From: Apostichopus japonicus
Lineage: Eukaryota > Echinodermata > Holothuroidea > Aspidochirotida > Stichopodidae
Length of the DNA stretch: 64,000 nt
Reading direction: 5' to 3'
Assembly: GCF_037975245.1 (NCBI RefSeq)
Contig: NC_092567.1
Span: 18,668,876-18,732,875 of the forward strand
Below are positions 47,828-61,261 of the stretch, one piece after another (within the stretch, counting starts at the first letter, position 1; every line of letters begins with the position of its first letter). The notes beneath the pieces were generated by a model. That model had not been told where the DNA came from. It searched no databases and saw only the letters and a program-made list of their open reading frames with translations. The position numbers and the translations under genes are program-made.

Positions 47828-50611
47828 TGTCCTGAACAGGTCAAACCATGTTAAGATAATTGCAGATATTTGAGGAAAGGAAGAAATGGTACATAAAAAA
47901 CATTGTATTATACTTAAACTGTATTATAATGGGTTGCCAGGGGAAAACGGTTTGCGTAGTTTTAAGATGTGAAAATTCAAACCGCCTGCATTAAAGTTAG
48001 AAAGAGACATATGCTGTAACTACAACAAGCGTTTTACTAACACTTTCAACGTATTATTTGCTTTCATCACCAAAATGTTTAAATTGTTTAAATTAACACT
48101 CAATGTCTGGAAGGAACTTTGTAAAGCAGAATCAAGAATAATACACAATTGTCTGTTTTTCAAGTTTTTCAATTCCATTTTATTGACAGACTCTACTGAC
48201 ATTATATGCTATTTAATCTTTGTCACAGAAATACAAAGAAACTTTTATAATGTTTTACATGCAAAAGCATTATGTTTGGTGTTATGGTTTTCTATTCTTT
48301 CTTAATAACCAGGAGCTTGACTCCAATTTAAGTATTAAATCTGATTCCATTCCATATGACACTGCACTCGTGGAGCACCACCTCCAGCCGTCTAGCAACT
48401 TAAACCTGACCGAGAGAGCAGACGCTTAAAAATGAAACAAAAAAATAATAACCTGATCTATTACCAGAGCAAGATAGGATGAGATAGGCACTGATACAAC
48501 ATTAAAACCAATTTTAGGAGGTTACAAAAAAGGCGAAGTTTACTAGCATTAGATAGATGAAGTTGAATGTTTCCCAAATGCTATAAAGTTTGATAGAGAT
48601 GTCATGATGAATATCTTCGCTGGTCAACAGCAGTCTTTCGTATGTGACCGTAATGATTGCATTTCTTTGATCTCAAACAAACCCATGAAGGGGTAACATG
48701 AGGGGTGATGTGGCTCCTAGGAGTTAGTTTGCAAATAGTTTGTAGTAGGGGAGGAGGTAAGCTTAAAATACTTCCTTAATATCGTTGGAGTAGAGTTCAT
48801 AGATATTGGAAGACCTGTGACATCATCCAGGCTTACATAATTTAGTTCATACATTAATTAATTATGAGTTATTTGCTGACCTGAAGAAACAAAGACATAC
48901 ATGAAAGCTAGCAGGTTTATACCGTGTTGTGCACCAGTAGGATTTCTTACACTAAAACTAACTTGTGATTCAGCTTAACAACAATACAGAGCTGCAGCTT
49001 ACAGTAGTTTTAGAAAATAATCAGTACAGACCCTTTCATCATGTTTTGTGATCATTCATAAGTGGAAAATATGGGTGACCAAGTCCACAAACTTTTAGTC
49101 CAAAGAAGCTATGAAGGGTACAACTTTATTTCATTATAAAGCAGAAAAGTTGTTATAATCAAGTTCACATGATTGAAATGGAAGCACAAACTGAGACTTG
49201 CAGTAAATATGCATGTCTTAACGCTGTAGTTTGTGTCGGGTAATAGCAATTAGCAGAAGAAATGTGAGGGGGCATTCAATCTCCCCTTCTCCCTATATCC
49301 TAAGAGTAACTTTCAGCACATATCCCAATAATCTTATCTTGTACATGGATAAGGCCCACGATACTAGAATGAAAGTTGTACACTGGCATCTTGAACTTTG
49401 GATTTGATTAGGTTTCAGAAGCTAGTGACCCCCCTCCCCGCCCCCCTTCCTATTGCTCTTGAGCACTGCCCCATTGCCTGAATGAACACTACACTCCTGG
49501 TTGTATTTTTGTGGCGCCCTAAAGAAACAAAACGATAATAGTCGCACATAATTACATACTTCTTTCATGTGGCTGGACTTATCTTATTGATTTCTGATTT
49601 ACCATTTGTTGTTTACCATTTTAATCTTAACACAGAAAATTTTGTGTCCCATAAATAATATTTACTTTTCTGTTGGTTTTGCTTGCAAAAACATATAATG
49701 CTACCTATCATGGATCCTGGTCAAATTTGTGTGGGCAAAAAGGAACAGAAAAATATGTTGTTTTTTCTGGTATATTATCCTCTTACTATTTTTCAGAACT
49801 TCATATTAACATGAACTTTCAGGACTTTCATCATTTTCACAAGCAAAAAAGAAAGACAAAAAACCCCTTTTAATTTCACAAAATGCCAGTTTTTGGTCTA
49901 GCAACCAGGTCATCAAATTTTTAGGAAAACTGAACCATTTCATATATTAACAACATTCTTGTCTGCTGTGTCTTGTTTCTTCACATATACAGTAGGATAT
50001 CCCTTTGCCAAGAAAGTCATCTTTTTGAGGGGAAATTCTTCGCAAATTATTGCATTTCAGGGTTATAAGAAACTAACTCCGACTCTAAACTGTAAACCCG
50101 AGACGATGCTGTCGAGAAAAGAATGTAAAAGAAAAAATAGGGTAGAAATATGTAAAAGCTGTTGACTTTACAGAATGGAGAGTTAACAAAAGAAGAATGG
50201 AAGAAAGAATAAGGGCAAAAGTTTATATCACTCCAATCTCTGATGAAAGATAGATCTCCATTACGGAAAGGAGAACACTGACATAAATATTTCAAGAGAG
50301 TGAAATAAAAAAGTTAGGGATTCAAGACTGGAAAAACTACTGAATTACTGTCGCATTGTATGCTAGATTGAGCTTTTTGTCTCCACAAAGGTACACTTCA
50401 AAATAGTATTTTCTCCCACGAAAGGGGAGAGGGGGGGCGCGGGACAACGTAAAGAGAAAAACCGCCTTCCCTGGGCCAAGACAACTTCCTCCTCCTTTCT
50501 TTAGATAGAATAAGGTAACACTTGCTATGTGGAACAACTCTGACTGCTTGATGACAGCTAAAAACAGATTTACAGAAGTATTCAGCAGAATGTTATTAAA
50601 AGAGGACATAC
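47828..50611. other. No gene recognised
   Basis: Lies between the convergent TM7SF3 and SAMM50 genes. The short last exon expected for SAMM50 was searched for on the minus strand here and not found. Confidence 0.4.
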
Positions 50612-53600
50612 CTGTCTGTAGGTTGTGCTGCCTTCGGTATGCAGTAATTCAGTTCAAACCGCGCCACTCTTCCTATCCTCAGTAACATACCGGCACCGTA
50701 ACTCCATCTAACATTTTCTTGGAGTTTTCTCAGTTGATCCGGAAAATTGGGATTATCTGCCACAAAAAAAAAAAGGAACATTGATGAGACAAAAAAGCCT
50801 TACTGCAACAAATTTATCACTCTGGAAATGAAAGGTTGGTCCTGTTACTTTTTTTTTGATAAAATGAAGTAACCACAGAAAAGAGGTTTGCTTATAAAAA
50901 GTTTGCAGTTTTGCAAAAATTTGCAAAAGTTGGGCAAGGTGCATTGTCCAACCCCGATCACAAAACTGAAATATTGTATATGCACAAAATGACAAATGAT
51001 GAGATAATAACAATATATGTTAATGAAAATGAAAAAATATGATATTTAATAGAAATTTTTCAAGCAAAAGCAATTGGACAACTTTGTTCCTATCAAAATA
51101 TTTCATCATACCAAACTAATTTAATACTTCCCAGTTGGAGATAGAGACCTTTAATAAAAGACAGTGCATGAGTTACGGCTGATAATAACCTGAAGAAAAG
51201 CTGTGAGAAAATGAATATAGTTTATATACTTACTACTTACCTAAGTTAACATTGCATAGATTTCCAGCATTGGCAAAGGCGTGCATTCTGAAGAGGTCAC
51301 CCCATCGACCTTTCCCGGGGTTAAAGGGCAAAGGTGAATACAAATGAACACCGGCAGCCCAATAGGATTCAGCACCTAGAAAATTACCTGAAAACAAAAC
51401 CATGATACTAATATTATATAAAAGAAATTACAGTATTAAACCAGTCAATGCTTGGTGAGAAGGTCAAGTTAGGTTTAATTAGAAAAAGAAGGTTATATAT
51501 TTGTATTCTGGAAGGTAGAATATGCATGTCCTGGAAGGGCTACCCTTCACCTAGCATGGTCCTATGGTCCAATGGTACTACCATATACTACCACTGATTT
51601 GTGGTCCAATGCCCCTATACTTTCCACTGTCCTATGGTCCAATGACACTACCATATACCAACCACATTCCCATGGCCCAATGAGCCTACCCTATGCGTAC
51701 CACTGTCATATGTTCAAATGCCCCTACAGTATGGTTGAGCTAGGCGTGAATTTATCAGACTAAGTAGGAATATTCCAAGAGAAGAAAGTCACCCGCTTCA
51801 TGCAGAACTGAAATCACTGTGTCGACACACTAGCTATAATCTCAGGAATGGTGCATTGACACCAACGTATAGAGTGCAAGTTTTCAGAAACTCGTTTGTA
51901 TACAGATCATCTGTTTTTATTCAACATGACGCTTTAAATGACTTGATTTGATGTAATTTGTATCGTTTCCACAATTTTTATTCCCTAATTTGGTTACTGT
52001 TTCCTAACTTTTATACATTTTATGAATGCACATAACAGAATCTCTTAGAATCTCTGTTATAATCCTTTTAATCTTTCAACCTTATAATCCTCCATCTTAT
52101 TTCTTATTTGTTCATGCTTTCATGATTGTACATTTTTACGTCTTTTATGTATCATTATTATGTGTCCTATTTATAAATTTTGTAATTTATACTGGAATAA
52201 AGAAATTGAAATTGGAGAGTGTGGGGTCATCTTTAGGAAACGTTTCTGGCTACAACTATCGATATTCACAAAAACTTGACCATCTCAAAGATGGCTTGAT
52301 TTATACTCACTATGTCCCAGAATAGATACTGATTAAGCTGCAACTCTCCTTCTCCTTTCACGAATTTGACGTCCCCGCCGGTGTAACCTGCAAACTCTTG
52401 GCTGAGCTTGACCAGGTAACCCCTCGATGGGCAAACAGGCTCGTCTCTCGTATCCCGAGCGAAAATATGCTGAAGAGGGGACAAGTTATAAAAATAAATG
52501 GAAAAATGGAATCCTTCACTTCAAGCTTGATCTATTGTACAGGAAGAAGTAAATAAGGCGGTTGCATTCCATTGCTAAACTTTTCAATGAATATCCTAGG
52601 GGTACTTCTCACTAGATTGTTTGTCTAAGCTGAGGTGAAATTTGGAGGTTTCCATGACCAGGGGGGCAAAGTGACCCCAGATTCACAGGCTCTATGGACA
52701 TTGGGGTTTGGCTTAAACCACTCAAAGGGTCATGACCTCTTACTTTATCAAATCCTGGATCCGCACCCGGTTTAGTTGTGTCGAGTAACAGAGATTAATG
52801 TTTAACCTACAGATGCTACGGAATGTGACACTTCGTCCCAAAGTTTACGTTTAGTGAGTTAAGCCAAGCCAGCGATAGCTTACCTTTAGCGACGACTTCA
52901 GCGAATGTCCGCACTGCTCTCTCACGGGAAACGATGATGCCCTGGTCAAACAGGATAACTCCCTCCAGACTCCTTCCCATCTCAGGGATTGCAGTCCGAG
53001 AGGACCGGGAAACTGTGGCAAGGGTAGGAAGGAAGAAGAATTGTTAAAAGAAAAATGGTGAAAAAATGAAATATTATTCAAGAATCCCTTATTGTTTAAG
53101 AATCTGCACATTGCTCTCATCTCAAGCACAGTCACCTCACCCCTTCCCCTTCCCCAGCCACATGTCCTCCCTCTTGCATCATCGCTGTAATATGATACAT
53201 TTTACTCTCTACAATGTACTGTACCATCAAATTCTTTGTCATACGACGTCATCCCAGTGAAAGTTATGTCTCTTGTTAATAATAATAATAATAATTATAA
53301 TTAGTTAATAATAATTAACAGATCTTATATAGCGCAAGTTACAATAAAGTCTCGCCGAGCTGTACTTAACCCTGGTCATTGGTAACTTGTCACACCTACA
53401 CACCAAAGTGTACGCAATTCAAACAATCTCTCCTGGGGCACCACAGTGCACCACAACCACGTGTCCCCTGGGGGACTTTCCATAGGGTGCAGCCACAAAC
53501 CGGCGCACGCAACTATACTTACAAGTCACCTCGAAAGTCCCCATTTATACACCTGGGTGAAGAGAGGCAATAGAGATAAAGGGATTGCCCAAGGACACAA

Positions 53601-56366
53601 CGCAATGATCTGGCCAGGGCTCGAACCTGTAATGCTTAGATCACACGTCCACTGCCTTAACCACTTGACCACATTGCCATCTGTTATATTACTTACAGTG
53701 TAGTCCACGTAAGCACCGCGTCCGATTTCACGGAAGGAGCTGAGGAGGTACTCGCCGGACGATTTGAAACCTTGTACTGTTAATCTGAAAAGCGGTAATT
53801 GATAGCAGAGTGTTCAAATTAAGATAACCGATTTTTTTTTTATTATCGTGTACGGATGCATAGACTACGTGACAAGCAGGAATCATTTGTTGAAATATTG
53901 TCAAGAACTGGATTGCCTGAAACTTGGACTGTCATCCCTTCACAATTCAGATGGAAAAAAAAACTCCCTTAAAATAAAATTCAGACATTGTATGAAAAGG
54001 TGAAAAACAAGAATACGAGGGCAAGAAAAGGCAGGGTCAGAGGGTCCGGTTGACCTGGTAACATTCTTTCATAAATGGAGTTCGAGCAAAACGTTTAAAA
54101 TGAAATGTCCTAGTTTTTGCTCTTCTGCTTGGATTAACTGTCATAACAGGAACAATATCACACCTTGTGTCCAGGGCAAATTTGTCACGGTTTGGAATAT
54201 TTTGATGTTGGTGTTGTTTGTATACTAGGTCTGATGAGATGAGGGGGGGGGGGGGGGTAAGGAGGGGCTTACTGCCCTAGGGCCCCGGTCAAATGGCACA
54301 AGAAAATATGGCAGGGAAACCAGGAAGTATGGGCTGAAGAGTAGTAATCTCTCATTTTTATATATGGGCATGATCTGGACTCTCCATACCTCTGATGTGC
54401 ATGGTTCAATCATTTTCTGGATGGAGAGCACTTGGTTCCCCCAAGAGAAGCAACTTTTAATTTCTTCTCCTTATTAAATACTGTATATATACCCAGGGAT
54501 GTGCTCAGGATTTCCTGAGTGCCGGGTATACTGGGGGGGGGGTCTAAGGGGAGGGGGGTGTTTCGATTTTTGAAGGTGCTCAGATGCCAAATGCTGGCAC
54601 TTGTGTAACTTTTTAAGCACATACACAAGTACTAGTTTTGCTAATAATTTACATTTTTTTTAGTGAAATATATTACGTACCTAGTAAAAGTTATTAGTTT
54701 GTTTCAAAGGGATTTTACAAGGGACTGATTGAGAGCCGTAAGTAATGATCTCGCATGCGTAACTGATGCATTATTAGTCTGTATTTGGCATAGGCTAGGC
54801 CCAATTTATGTTGAATATATTGTTAGGAATGTCGGGATTTTAGATGAAAATAGTGCTGGGCGGGATTCACGATTTTTAAGACAGTGCTGGGCAGTAATTT
54901 TAGTGGTGGGCGGGGCCGCCCAGCGTGGGCACATCCCTGTATACCTCCACCTCCTCTACCCTATAAAAACCAAAATTTCATTACTACGTATGTATTGTTT
55001 TATGGAGAGAAAATAGAGATTAAAACTCACCTTTTGGATAGTTCGTTGAATATCGGTTTGGAGAAAGTAAGATTGTACCCTGTGCTTTGTCTTGAACCCC
55101 TAGAGTACTCAAGTGACAGCCTTTCAGCCCTGCCAAAAACATTGCCTACTTTTCCTCCAAGCACCTGAAAATGATATTTGGAAGAAAGGTAACGATTAAA
55201 GCGACTGGTTGACAATTGCATTATACCAAATAGTACTCAGAAGATGTTCAATTGTTCGAACTAAGATAACCTCTTCTGTTTTGTTTTCTACTTTCCCAAT
55301 TCAAGGTTAACAATTGATGAAAATGTTTTGATTTTCAACATCTGAATACTCATATACAAAAGAATAGAAAAGGATTAAGTTATATATAAAAAAAGCTTTT
55401 ATTTATTAAAATACATGACAAATTGATATTAACAAGCTGAAAAGGTTTCAAAATCTAAGCCTCGCATATCTTTTCAAAACTTGTCCGTTTTTTGTTATCT
55501 ATATAGGTATAGATTGAGATATCAGAAATCACAATCCGAGTGGCACATTCAAATTTATTATGCAAAACTGCAAAAGTCGTTATTAAAATCAATTTCCTAT
55601 CTGATGACAAGCAAAATCAAACTACGAGTACTTTATAACTTGAATACATTGAACATTAGACACAGCCTGTCATGAATATGCAGGTATTTTGCGACCTATA
55701 TTTGTTTTCAAATTACTATGCTGTTGTTCAAGTCTACCATCTTCTAACCCAACCCCCCCTACCCTTCCTAGCCCCTACCTCCACCTTAGGGAGAAATAAA
55801 CAGTGAACAGATGACAAAATACTGTTACAGTTTATAGGATATTCCAACATCTGTTGCCTAAGATACACTCTATGACTGCTTTTCTAGCACATAGTTTTTG
55901 TTCTAACTACATAGTGAACGTTGTCTCAGTCTTTGACAACCTGAGGGATCACCTGCTGACTAGGAGCGACAGTCAAAGAACAGTCCAGCAGGTGATCTAG
56001 CAGATGGAGAGGCAGGTGGAGATGGTGGGAGGCATCAAGCTGCTCTTCACCAAACCAAAGACTGTGAGTAATAAATTGATACATTACCGAAAAGAGGTAA
56101 GTAAAATTGTGGGATCGTGTTACAAGTAAGTCTGTGGCACTGTGCTACTTTGTCATCCTATATAATTCAATGTTTCTAGATGCCTGTAGTTACAAACCGT
56201 CGATGCGTTTGCTTTATTCCTAAAAGATCATATTGTGTCATGGGTTGGAGGATATTTACCAAGCTTCCTTCATTATTGCCGATGGCGGTGTGAGCACTGG
56301 CCGAGTAACGCCTTCCTTCCTTCACCTTAAAGATGACGTCCAGACCATCTTTGCCAACCCCAGGAC
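50612..56366 (-). CDS. SAMM50: SAMM50, partial (mitochondrial SAM complex beta-barrel)
   Basis: Omp85-family channel of the sorting and assembly machinery, which inserts beta-barrel proteins into the mitochondrial outer membrane. Exons in gene order: 56260-56366, 55031-55164, 53697-53784, 52884-53012, 52311-52469, 51241-51387, 50612-50756, about 302 residues. Matching words: [37 protein letters not shown] or its equivalent, [44 protein letters not shown]. Missing: the N-terminal POTRA exons (probably beyond 64000), one exon between 52311 and 51387 that should carry the conserved GGP...RGF segment, and the last ~14 residues. Phases agree at the other joins but clash at the missing exon. Introns hold a SINE, a non-LTR fragment and a MITE. 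Confidence 0.88.
51545..51735. repeat. Short minisatellite, about 37 bp unit
   Basis: Five degenerate units built on TCCTATGGTCCAATG and CTACCATATAC, in the SAMM50 intron that lacks the expected exon. Confidence 0.7.
51755..52220 (+). mobile_element. 3' end of a non-LTR retrotransposon
   Basis: An open stretch reads [20 protein letters not shown] and SFVYRSSV, a typical RT-protein C-terminus, then an AT-rich 3' UTR ending AATAAAGAAATTGAAATT. Opposite in orientation to SAMM50, in the intron with the missing exon. Confidence 0.65.
53275..53690 (-). mobile_element. tRNA-derived SINE
   Basis: On the minus strand a tRNA-like head (GTGGTCAAGTGGTTAAGGC, B box GGTTCGAGCCC) is followed by TGTCCTTGGGCAATCCC, TCACCCAGGTGTATAAATGG, GCGCTATATAAG and an ATT-repeat tail. 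About 415 bp, apparently full length, in a SAMM50 intron. Confidence 0.8.
54494..54939. mobile_element. 446 bp inverted-end element with 6 bp duplication
   Basis: Ends CAGGGATGTGCTC and GGGCACATCCCTG. TATACC occurs on both sides (54488-54493, 54940-54945). The inside has GTGCTGGGCGGG words repeated near the right end. In a SAMM50 intron. Because the target is TA-rich, the 6 bp length is less certain. Confidence 0.65.
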
Positions 56367-58226
56367 CTGGTAAGACGGTACAAAAAGTTAAAGGAGATGG
56401 CACCACATTTAGAGCTTTTTCCTAAGCAGAGGAAGTTGTTGTTTATCAAGTAAAGGTCAACGAAGAGAATCAACCAGAAAATTTCCAATATTTCTTTTTA
56501 TGAAATAGGTAAATGAGTTTTTAAATCAGTTTTCCAATTTTCATTTTACTGCACTTATATAATTATATATTGAAAGCCAAATTTTCATGAAACCCATTTC
56601 ATGTCACTTTTTGGGTTGGACTGAATGATACTGTGGTGTGATCCTTGGTTACACTGTGGCCAGAGCCGTATATAGAGAGAGTTTGGCCAACCATGTAACC
56701 GATTTGGATTGGTCGAGAGGGAAAACGCCCACACAGGGTGGTAAAATAGGTCCACTTGAAAACTTTATAGCAGACGACACGCATACTCACAGTGTATAGA
56801 CTATCGTTTGTGTACACGAAAAAAGTACGAAATTATGAAAGAAATGGTGCTGGGGATGCTGCGATCGGTCAGAACATGGATATTGTTGTTTGATTATCCG
56901 ACTGACCATAAAAGAAGAGGAATTTTTTGGAAGTAGAAAGAACAAGATGGAGATCTAATGAAAAAAAGTCTGTGTAGCCTAGGCCCATACTAGCCATAGG
57001 CCCTAGTGTAATACGAGTAATGTACAAGCAATGCGAGAATTTTACGTTCAGACTGGTTTCTGTAATTACATGCATGGCTATTCTCTCTCGTTTTACGATC
57101 CACAAATTCGATTTCATTATGCCAGCTCTCCTAATCATAGGCATGGCAGTTTCAGTCGCACATACAGTTATCCTAATTCCTAGTTATTGTATGCCTAGGC
57201 TATGCCTAGCCTAAAAAAGTATCACTTTTAGTTTAATGTAAAAGGGTGGGCTAGCCTCTAGGCATCACGTAAAGCCCTAATCCTTAGTTAAGCCCGAAGC
57301 ATAAGTTAAGCCTGGGCTTAGTTAGACCTGGACCATTCTTGCTATAACTACAACTGTTATAGCACATTACATAATATGGCACAGTATAAGGCCCAATTAA
57401 ACTAGGTCTAAGGAAAACAAAGTAGCCTAGGCCTAAACTAGTTAGGCTAGGTCTATACTCATTGGCAACTTATGGGTTGTGTACACATACAGGCCTAATT
57501 ATATAGACCCTTTTAGTATGCCATAAACAAGTGCCCAAATGGTTAAATGATCTTGGTTTGTGTTAATTGTCAGCATTGGCCTAGCCTTTTTAGGCTAACA
57601 TGAATTCAGCCTAATTTTTTCTTCTTCAAAAGTATAGCCTAGGCCTTGGTTTAATTTGGATGCAGTCAACTATCATTTATCAAAGTTGCATCAGTACCTC
57701 CTTATTCCCTTAATTGACACCCACATTGACGACTGAAGTTAAAAAAATCTTTTTAAATTATCTTTAGACAGTAAATTTTAACTCCCTGAATTTCAGGACT
57801 TTTTTTACAAATCAAAGGTGACATGTGCTCTGAAGAAAAACTCCTAACATAAAAAGCCACAGTTAGCAGACTGTGATAATGACAAACCTGGTGAGTGACT
57901 ACTAGACTGAAATCCAGTTCCTGCAACCACAGCAATAAAGTCTTTGTTTTAATCAATGCACTTGTGTGTTTGAAACTTTCAAATGGACACTCAATGGCAG
58001 TTGGTTAAGATATAAGGTTTTACCTTCATCATGGAGAGTTGAAGGGAATCTGCCTCATCATCTGAATAATGGAATCTAGGATAGCAACAAATCATGATCG
58101 GATAATGATTTTGAGCAAGTAAATATCTGGCAATTTGAAAGTTTGTATTATTTTTTTACATATTATTTAAGCTGTTTAGCTCACACACAAGCAAATGATC
58201 AAGTGACAACAACCGATGCAGTATAT

Positions 58227-58589
58227 TTAAAGGTATTGAAGACTTGCCCTAAACCGCATGCCGCGCTCTGAAAAAGTTTACTTTCCGTTGCTTGCAAGTG
58301 AAGTTTTTTTTGTGTCGCTACAAAATGCAGACAGTAATGAAACCTGATACCTTGTTATCTTTTATCTAGACCTGAGATGTCCATGCTGCTATGTGCACTG
58401 TGTTGTGGGTATTGACTGTGATGTTTGTATTGACTGTACACTAATGTCTATTTACAGATGGTAGCAAGCTGTATGTGTATTTTCTGGGATCAATGGTGGT
58501 CTCTAACACTTCTGTTACACCGCATTCGAAACTAGGTCCGATAACCGGCATGAGACGTTTCTTTGTGCGGGAGTCTCCACACCCTTTAA
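58227..58589 (+). mobile_element. TTAA-ended MITE, copy 4
   Basis: Same family as 1129-1502, nested inside the 4.2 kb element, with TTAA at both ends. Confidence 0.8.
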
Positions 58590-58878
58590 GGAGAAGTATT
58601 TATATCCCATTAATAGAGAAAGAATTATGTTTCAATTGGTAGCATGCAACTTAAAATTTTGCAAACATTAGATACAATCAAACAATAACAAGGTTCATTT
58701 ACAAGGTAATCCACTGCCCTTTATTTCACATTAGTCTGTGACATCAGAAGGTCACAGCTTTCAATAATTATACAAACAAATTCCCTTGATGGGTGCTTCG
58801 TTAGATTCCTGCAATTTTCAAGTTTATCAATGTAATAAGTTCTGAATGTGGCAATGTGGAGAAGCTTTGGGATAATCT

Positions 58879-59480
58879 GTGGATAAGACTGCCAGACTAT
58901 CAACAAGATTTCACATCCATGCAACTCCAACTGCTTCCTTCACCTCCTTGCAGATGTACCACATGTCCAAAAAAAAGTCAGCATTGGTTAATGTAATTAA
59001 AATCTGGCTTCCTCCTGAGCTGGCAAATACACATGAATTGTCAAGTACAGAGGTCAGTGTGAAACCACTGAAAGATCTTCTCAGCTTTCAAGAAAACAAA
59101 GACTTGAAGCCAAATTGACAGAGGCCACACTGATACCATTCCACTCTCATAAGATGAAGGTATCACACACACTTCATTTTGCTTCTGCGATGCAGTGCCT
59201 GGTAGACTGTGAGGGTCACCCAATGGATGTTTTAACAACTGCCTGGTTTATAGAGCTCTGCAACAGATAATTCATCCTAATGTCTAGTCGTCATCCTGTC
59301 ATGGCCTTGAGCAAGTTGAACCCACTTCAACACAAAGCAGCTATTGAATTCTTGTCTAGGTACTGTCAAATCCACATCACCATCATTGCTGGTTCCAGCT
59401 ACACTGACCATGATAAAAGAGTACAATGAGGGTTTTTTAATTCACCCAACAGAGCTTGCATTCCAGTACCTTTGGGCAGC
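58879..59480 (+). pseudogene. Broken transposase of the 4.2 kb element
   Basis: From about 59090 a frame reads LTEATLIPFHSHKMKV and then, after an intervening stop, LMSSRHPVMALSKLNP. This resembles the LT..H..P....KM.V and ..SRHPVMALS blocks I associate with P-element/THAP9-type transposases. Stops and a frame change make it non-functional. The assignment rests on remembered motifs only. Confidence 0.45.
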
Positions 59481-60059
59481 TGAAAAGATATTCAGAAATT
59501 GTTATATATGAGTGTGTTTGTATGCATGCGTACGTGTGATTTTCTTGCTTTACAGAACAGCCCATTTTGATAAGCTATGTAACGTGGAAACCTGCCAATC
59601 ATATGTTTGAAATAGGACAGGCTGAAACGATTCTTAAATGAAAAGCTTAACGACTTCTTGCATTTTTATACATCACTGTTCAGGTAAGGCCAGTCAGGGC
59701 AGTATGAAGAATAAGTAACAATTAATAATTATCATTATGGCCATTTGCTGTCTGCATAATAACAAACTGAATGATGTCATCAGCCCTGTGCTCAGTTGAC
59801 AACACTGACAAGTAGGCACACTATGTCAGTGTGATCCATGAAACCTTATTAAGGACATGACCATATAGTATATATGTTAATGGAAAATACATAAGCTACA
59901 ACATACACCAGTATTCAGTTGTTGCAGGTTTTTTTTTTTCTCGACAGACTCATTCAATCTGTTGCACCTAGTACTACATTCCTGAGAAATTAACACCACA
60001 ATATCAGTCTTAGGTTTGCCCACAGACTCCCAACTATTGCTAACTCCTACACTCAAGTA

Positions 60060-60420
60060 TATAGTTTAGTTTAGTAGAAAAAAAGACCAGGAGAGACATT
60101 CAAGTCCCCATTAAGGACCCTAAGGCTATATGAGAGGAATAAAACTGCGGACATCAAATGTCATACCCAATTACAATGCTTAATGTACTCATCCAAAGTA
60201 TTCTTAAACCCATTCACACTACTTGCAATTCAACCTTCTCAGGCAAACCATTCCATCCATTCACAACCCTTGTATAAGTTGTATTAGACTTTAGAGAAAA
60301 AGTTATGCCGAATATTAATCCTACTATGTAACTTTTGGAGTTTAATACAATGACCTCTGGTACAACTACTTTTGGCAAACCTGAAAAGATCAGTGAAGCA
60401 TAAATTGTCATTTTATGTGT
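60060..60420 (-). mobile_element. 3' end of a non-LTR retrotransposon
   Basis: The minus strand reads NIRHNF-like and VVNGWNGLPEKVE words followed by FKNTLDEYI, an RT-protein C-terminus with a frameshift. The 3' end AGTTTAGTTTAGTA matches the fragment at 6918-7010. Nested in the 4.2 kb element. Confidence 0.6.
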
Positions 60421-60951
60421 AGGCCTACTTTATTTAATTGAAGGATCTATTAATGTAGGCCTGATGCTATAGTTGTGCGTCTGTAATCTAGCCTAGCCAG
60501 GACTGTGATGTGTGCTTTTCGTTTGTATAACTAAAGTAGGACTAGTAGTATGAGGCGTAAAATAAAACAAGTGTAATGACAGGTTTTCAGCTAGTTTTCT
60601 ATGCATTTCAAGTGTGAAGATAAACGTAAATGTGATTAACTAACGCATACTCTAATTCATTACCTGATATCCATTTTGTTCCTCGTATGCCTGTCAAAAT
60701 CTGACATTCTGAGTCGCTTCGTTTGTTCGCAACGAGCACAGTGTGCAAAGCTGCTATATATTGTGTGTGGTGTTTTTCGTGTTTCGCGCAACTGGTAACG
60801 ACAACTGGACCTATTTTGATGCCCATGGTTTGCGTGTGACGTCACAAGTCGCCAGTTGGCCAAACTCTCTCTATATACGGCTCTGACTGTGGCTTCTGAC
60901 TAGCACCCCCAAGCAAAGAAATGGCTCTATAGGGATCACCACCGACCAAAG

Positions 60952-61024
60952 GGCTGGATGGCTCAGTGGGTAGAGCGACAGGCTTGTAACACAGAGGTCA
61001 CTGGTTCGAATCCTGTTCTAGCCA
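60952..61024 (+). pseudogene. tRNA-Thr(TGT)-like sequence
   Basis: Numbering fits a tRNA exactly: acceptor GGCTGGA/TCTAGCC, D stem GCTC/GAGC, anticodon loop CTTGTAA (TGT), T loop TTCGAAT. The anticodon stem (ACAGG against CACAG) is largely unpaired and one T-stem pair is mismatched. It is most likely a pseudogene or a SINE head rather than a working tRNA. Confidence 0.5.
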
Positions 61025-61261
61025 TATATTTCTAAGCTCTTTTCCTATATTTGTTTCAGCTAGTTTCTCACTGCTAAAACACAAAACCGACAGATATTTT
61101 GTGCAAAACTGCCCTCCAAGATATGTTGATACGAGACAAAAATTCTGTCTGGGCCTCTCTGCTAAATTGAATCTCTGTCTTCTGATGTATGAGATGATAT
61201 AGTACGCTCACCTTTGCTTGTATCAATAAGAAGAAAATGTTCACCCGATTCTCCTTGTCGT

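Larger units (their letters stand above)
56661..60885. mobile_element. 4.2 kb P-like DNA transposon, degenerate
   Basis: Ends CAGAGCCGTATATAGAGAG continue to GTTTGGCCAAC and are exact inverse copies over about 31 bp. A perfect 8 bp target duplication ACTGTGGC flanks it (56653-56660, 60886-60893). It contains a broken transposase reading frame, a TTAA MITE and a non-LTR 3' end, so it is old. It lies 294 bp upstream of the first SAMM50 exon found here. An 8 bp duplication fits P or hAT families; the transposase words favour P/THAP9. Confidence 0.85.

Noticed and set aside
48313-48429. Possible coding exon, acceptor AATAACCAG then ELDSNLSIKSDS, ending TERADA
   Set aside because: Looks coding-like, but no matching donor in frame from TM7SF3 exon 10 and no upstream exon of another gene were found.
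58020-58080. Short minus-strand stretch with acceptor and donor-like borders (SDDEADSLQLSMMK)
   Set aside because: Does not match SAMM50 and sits inside the 4.2 kb transposon; too short to support.
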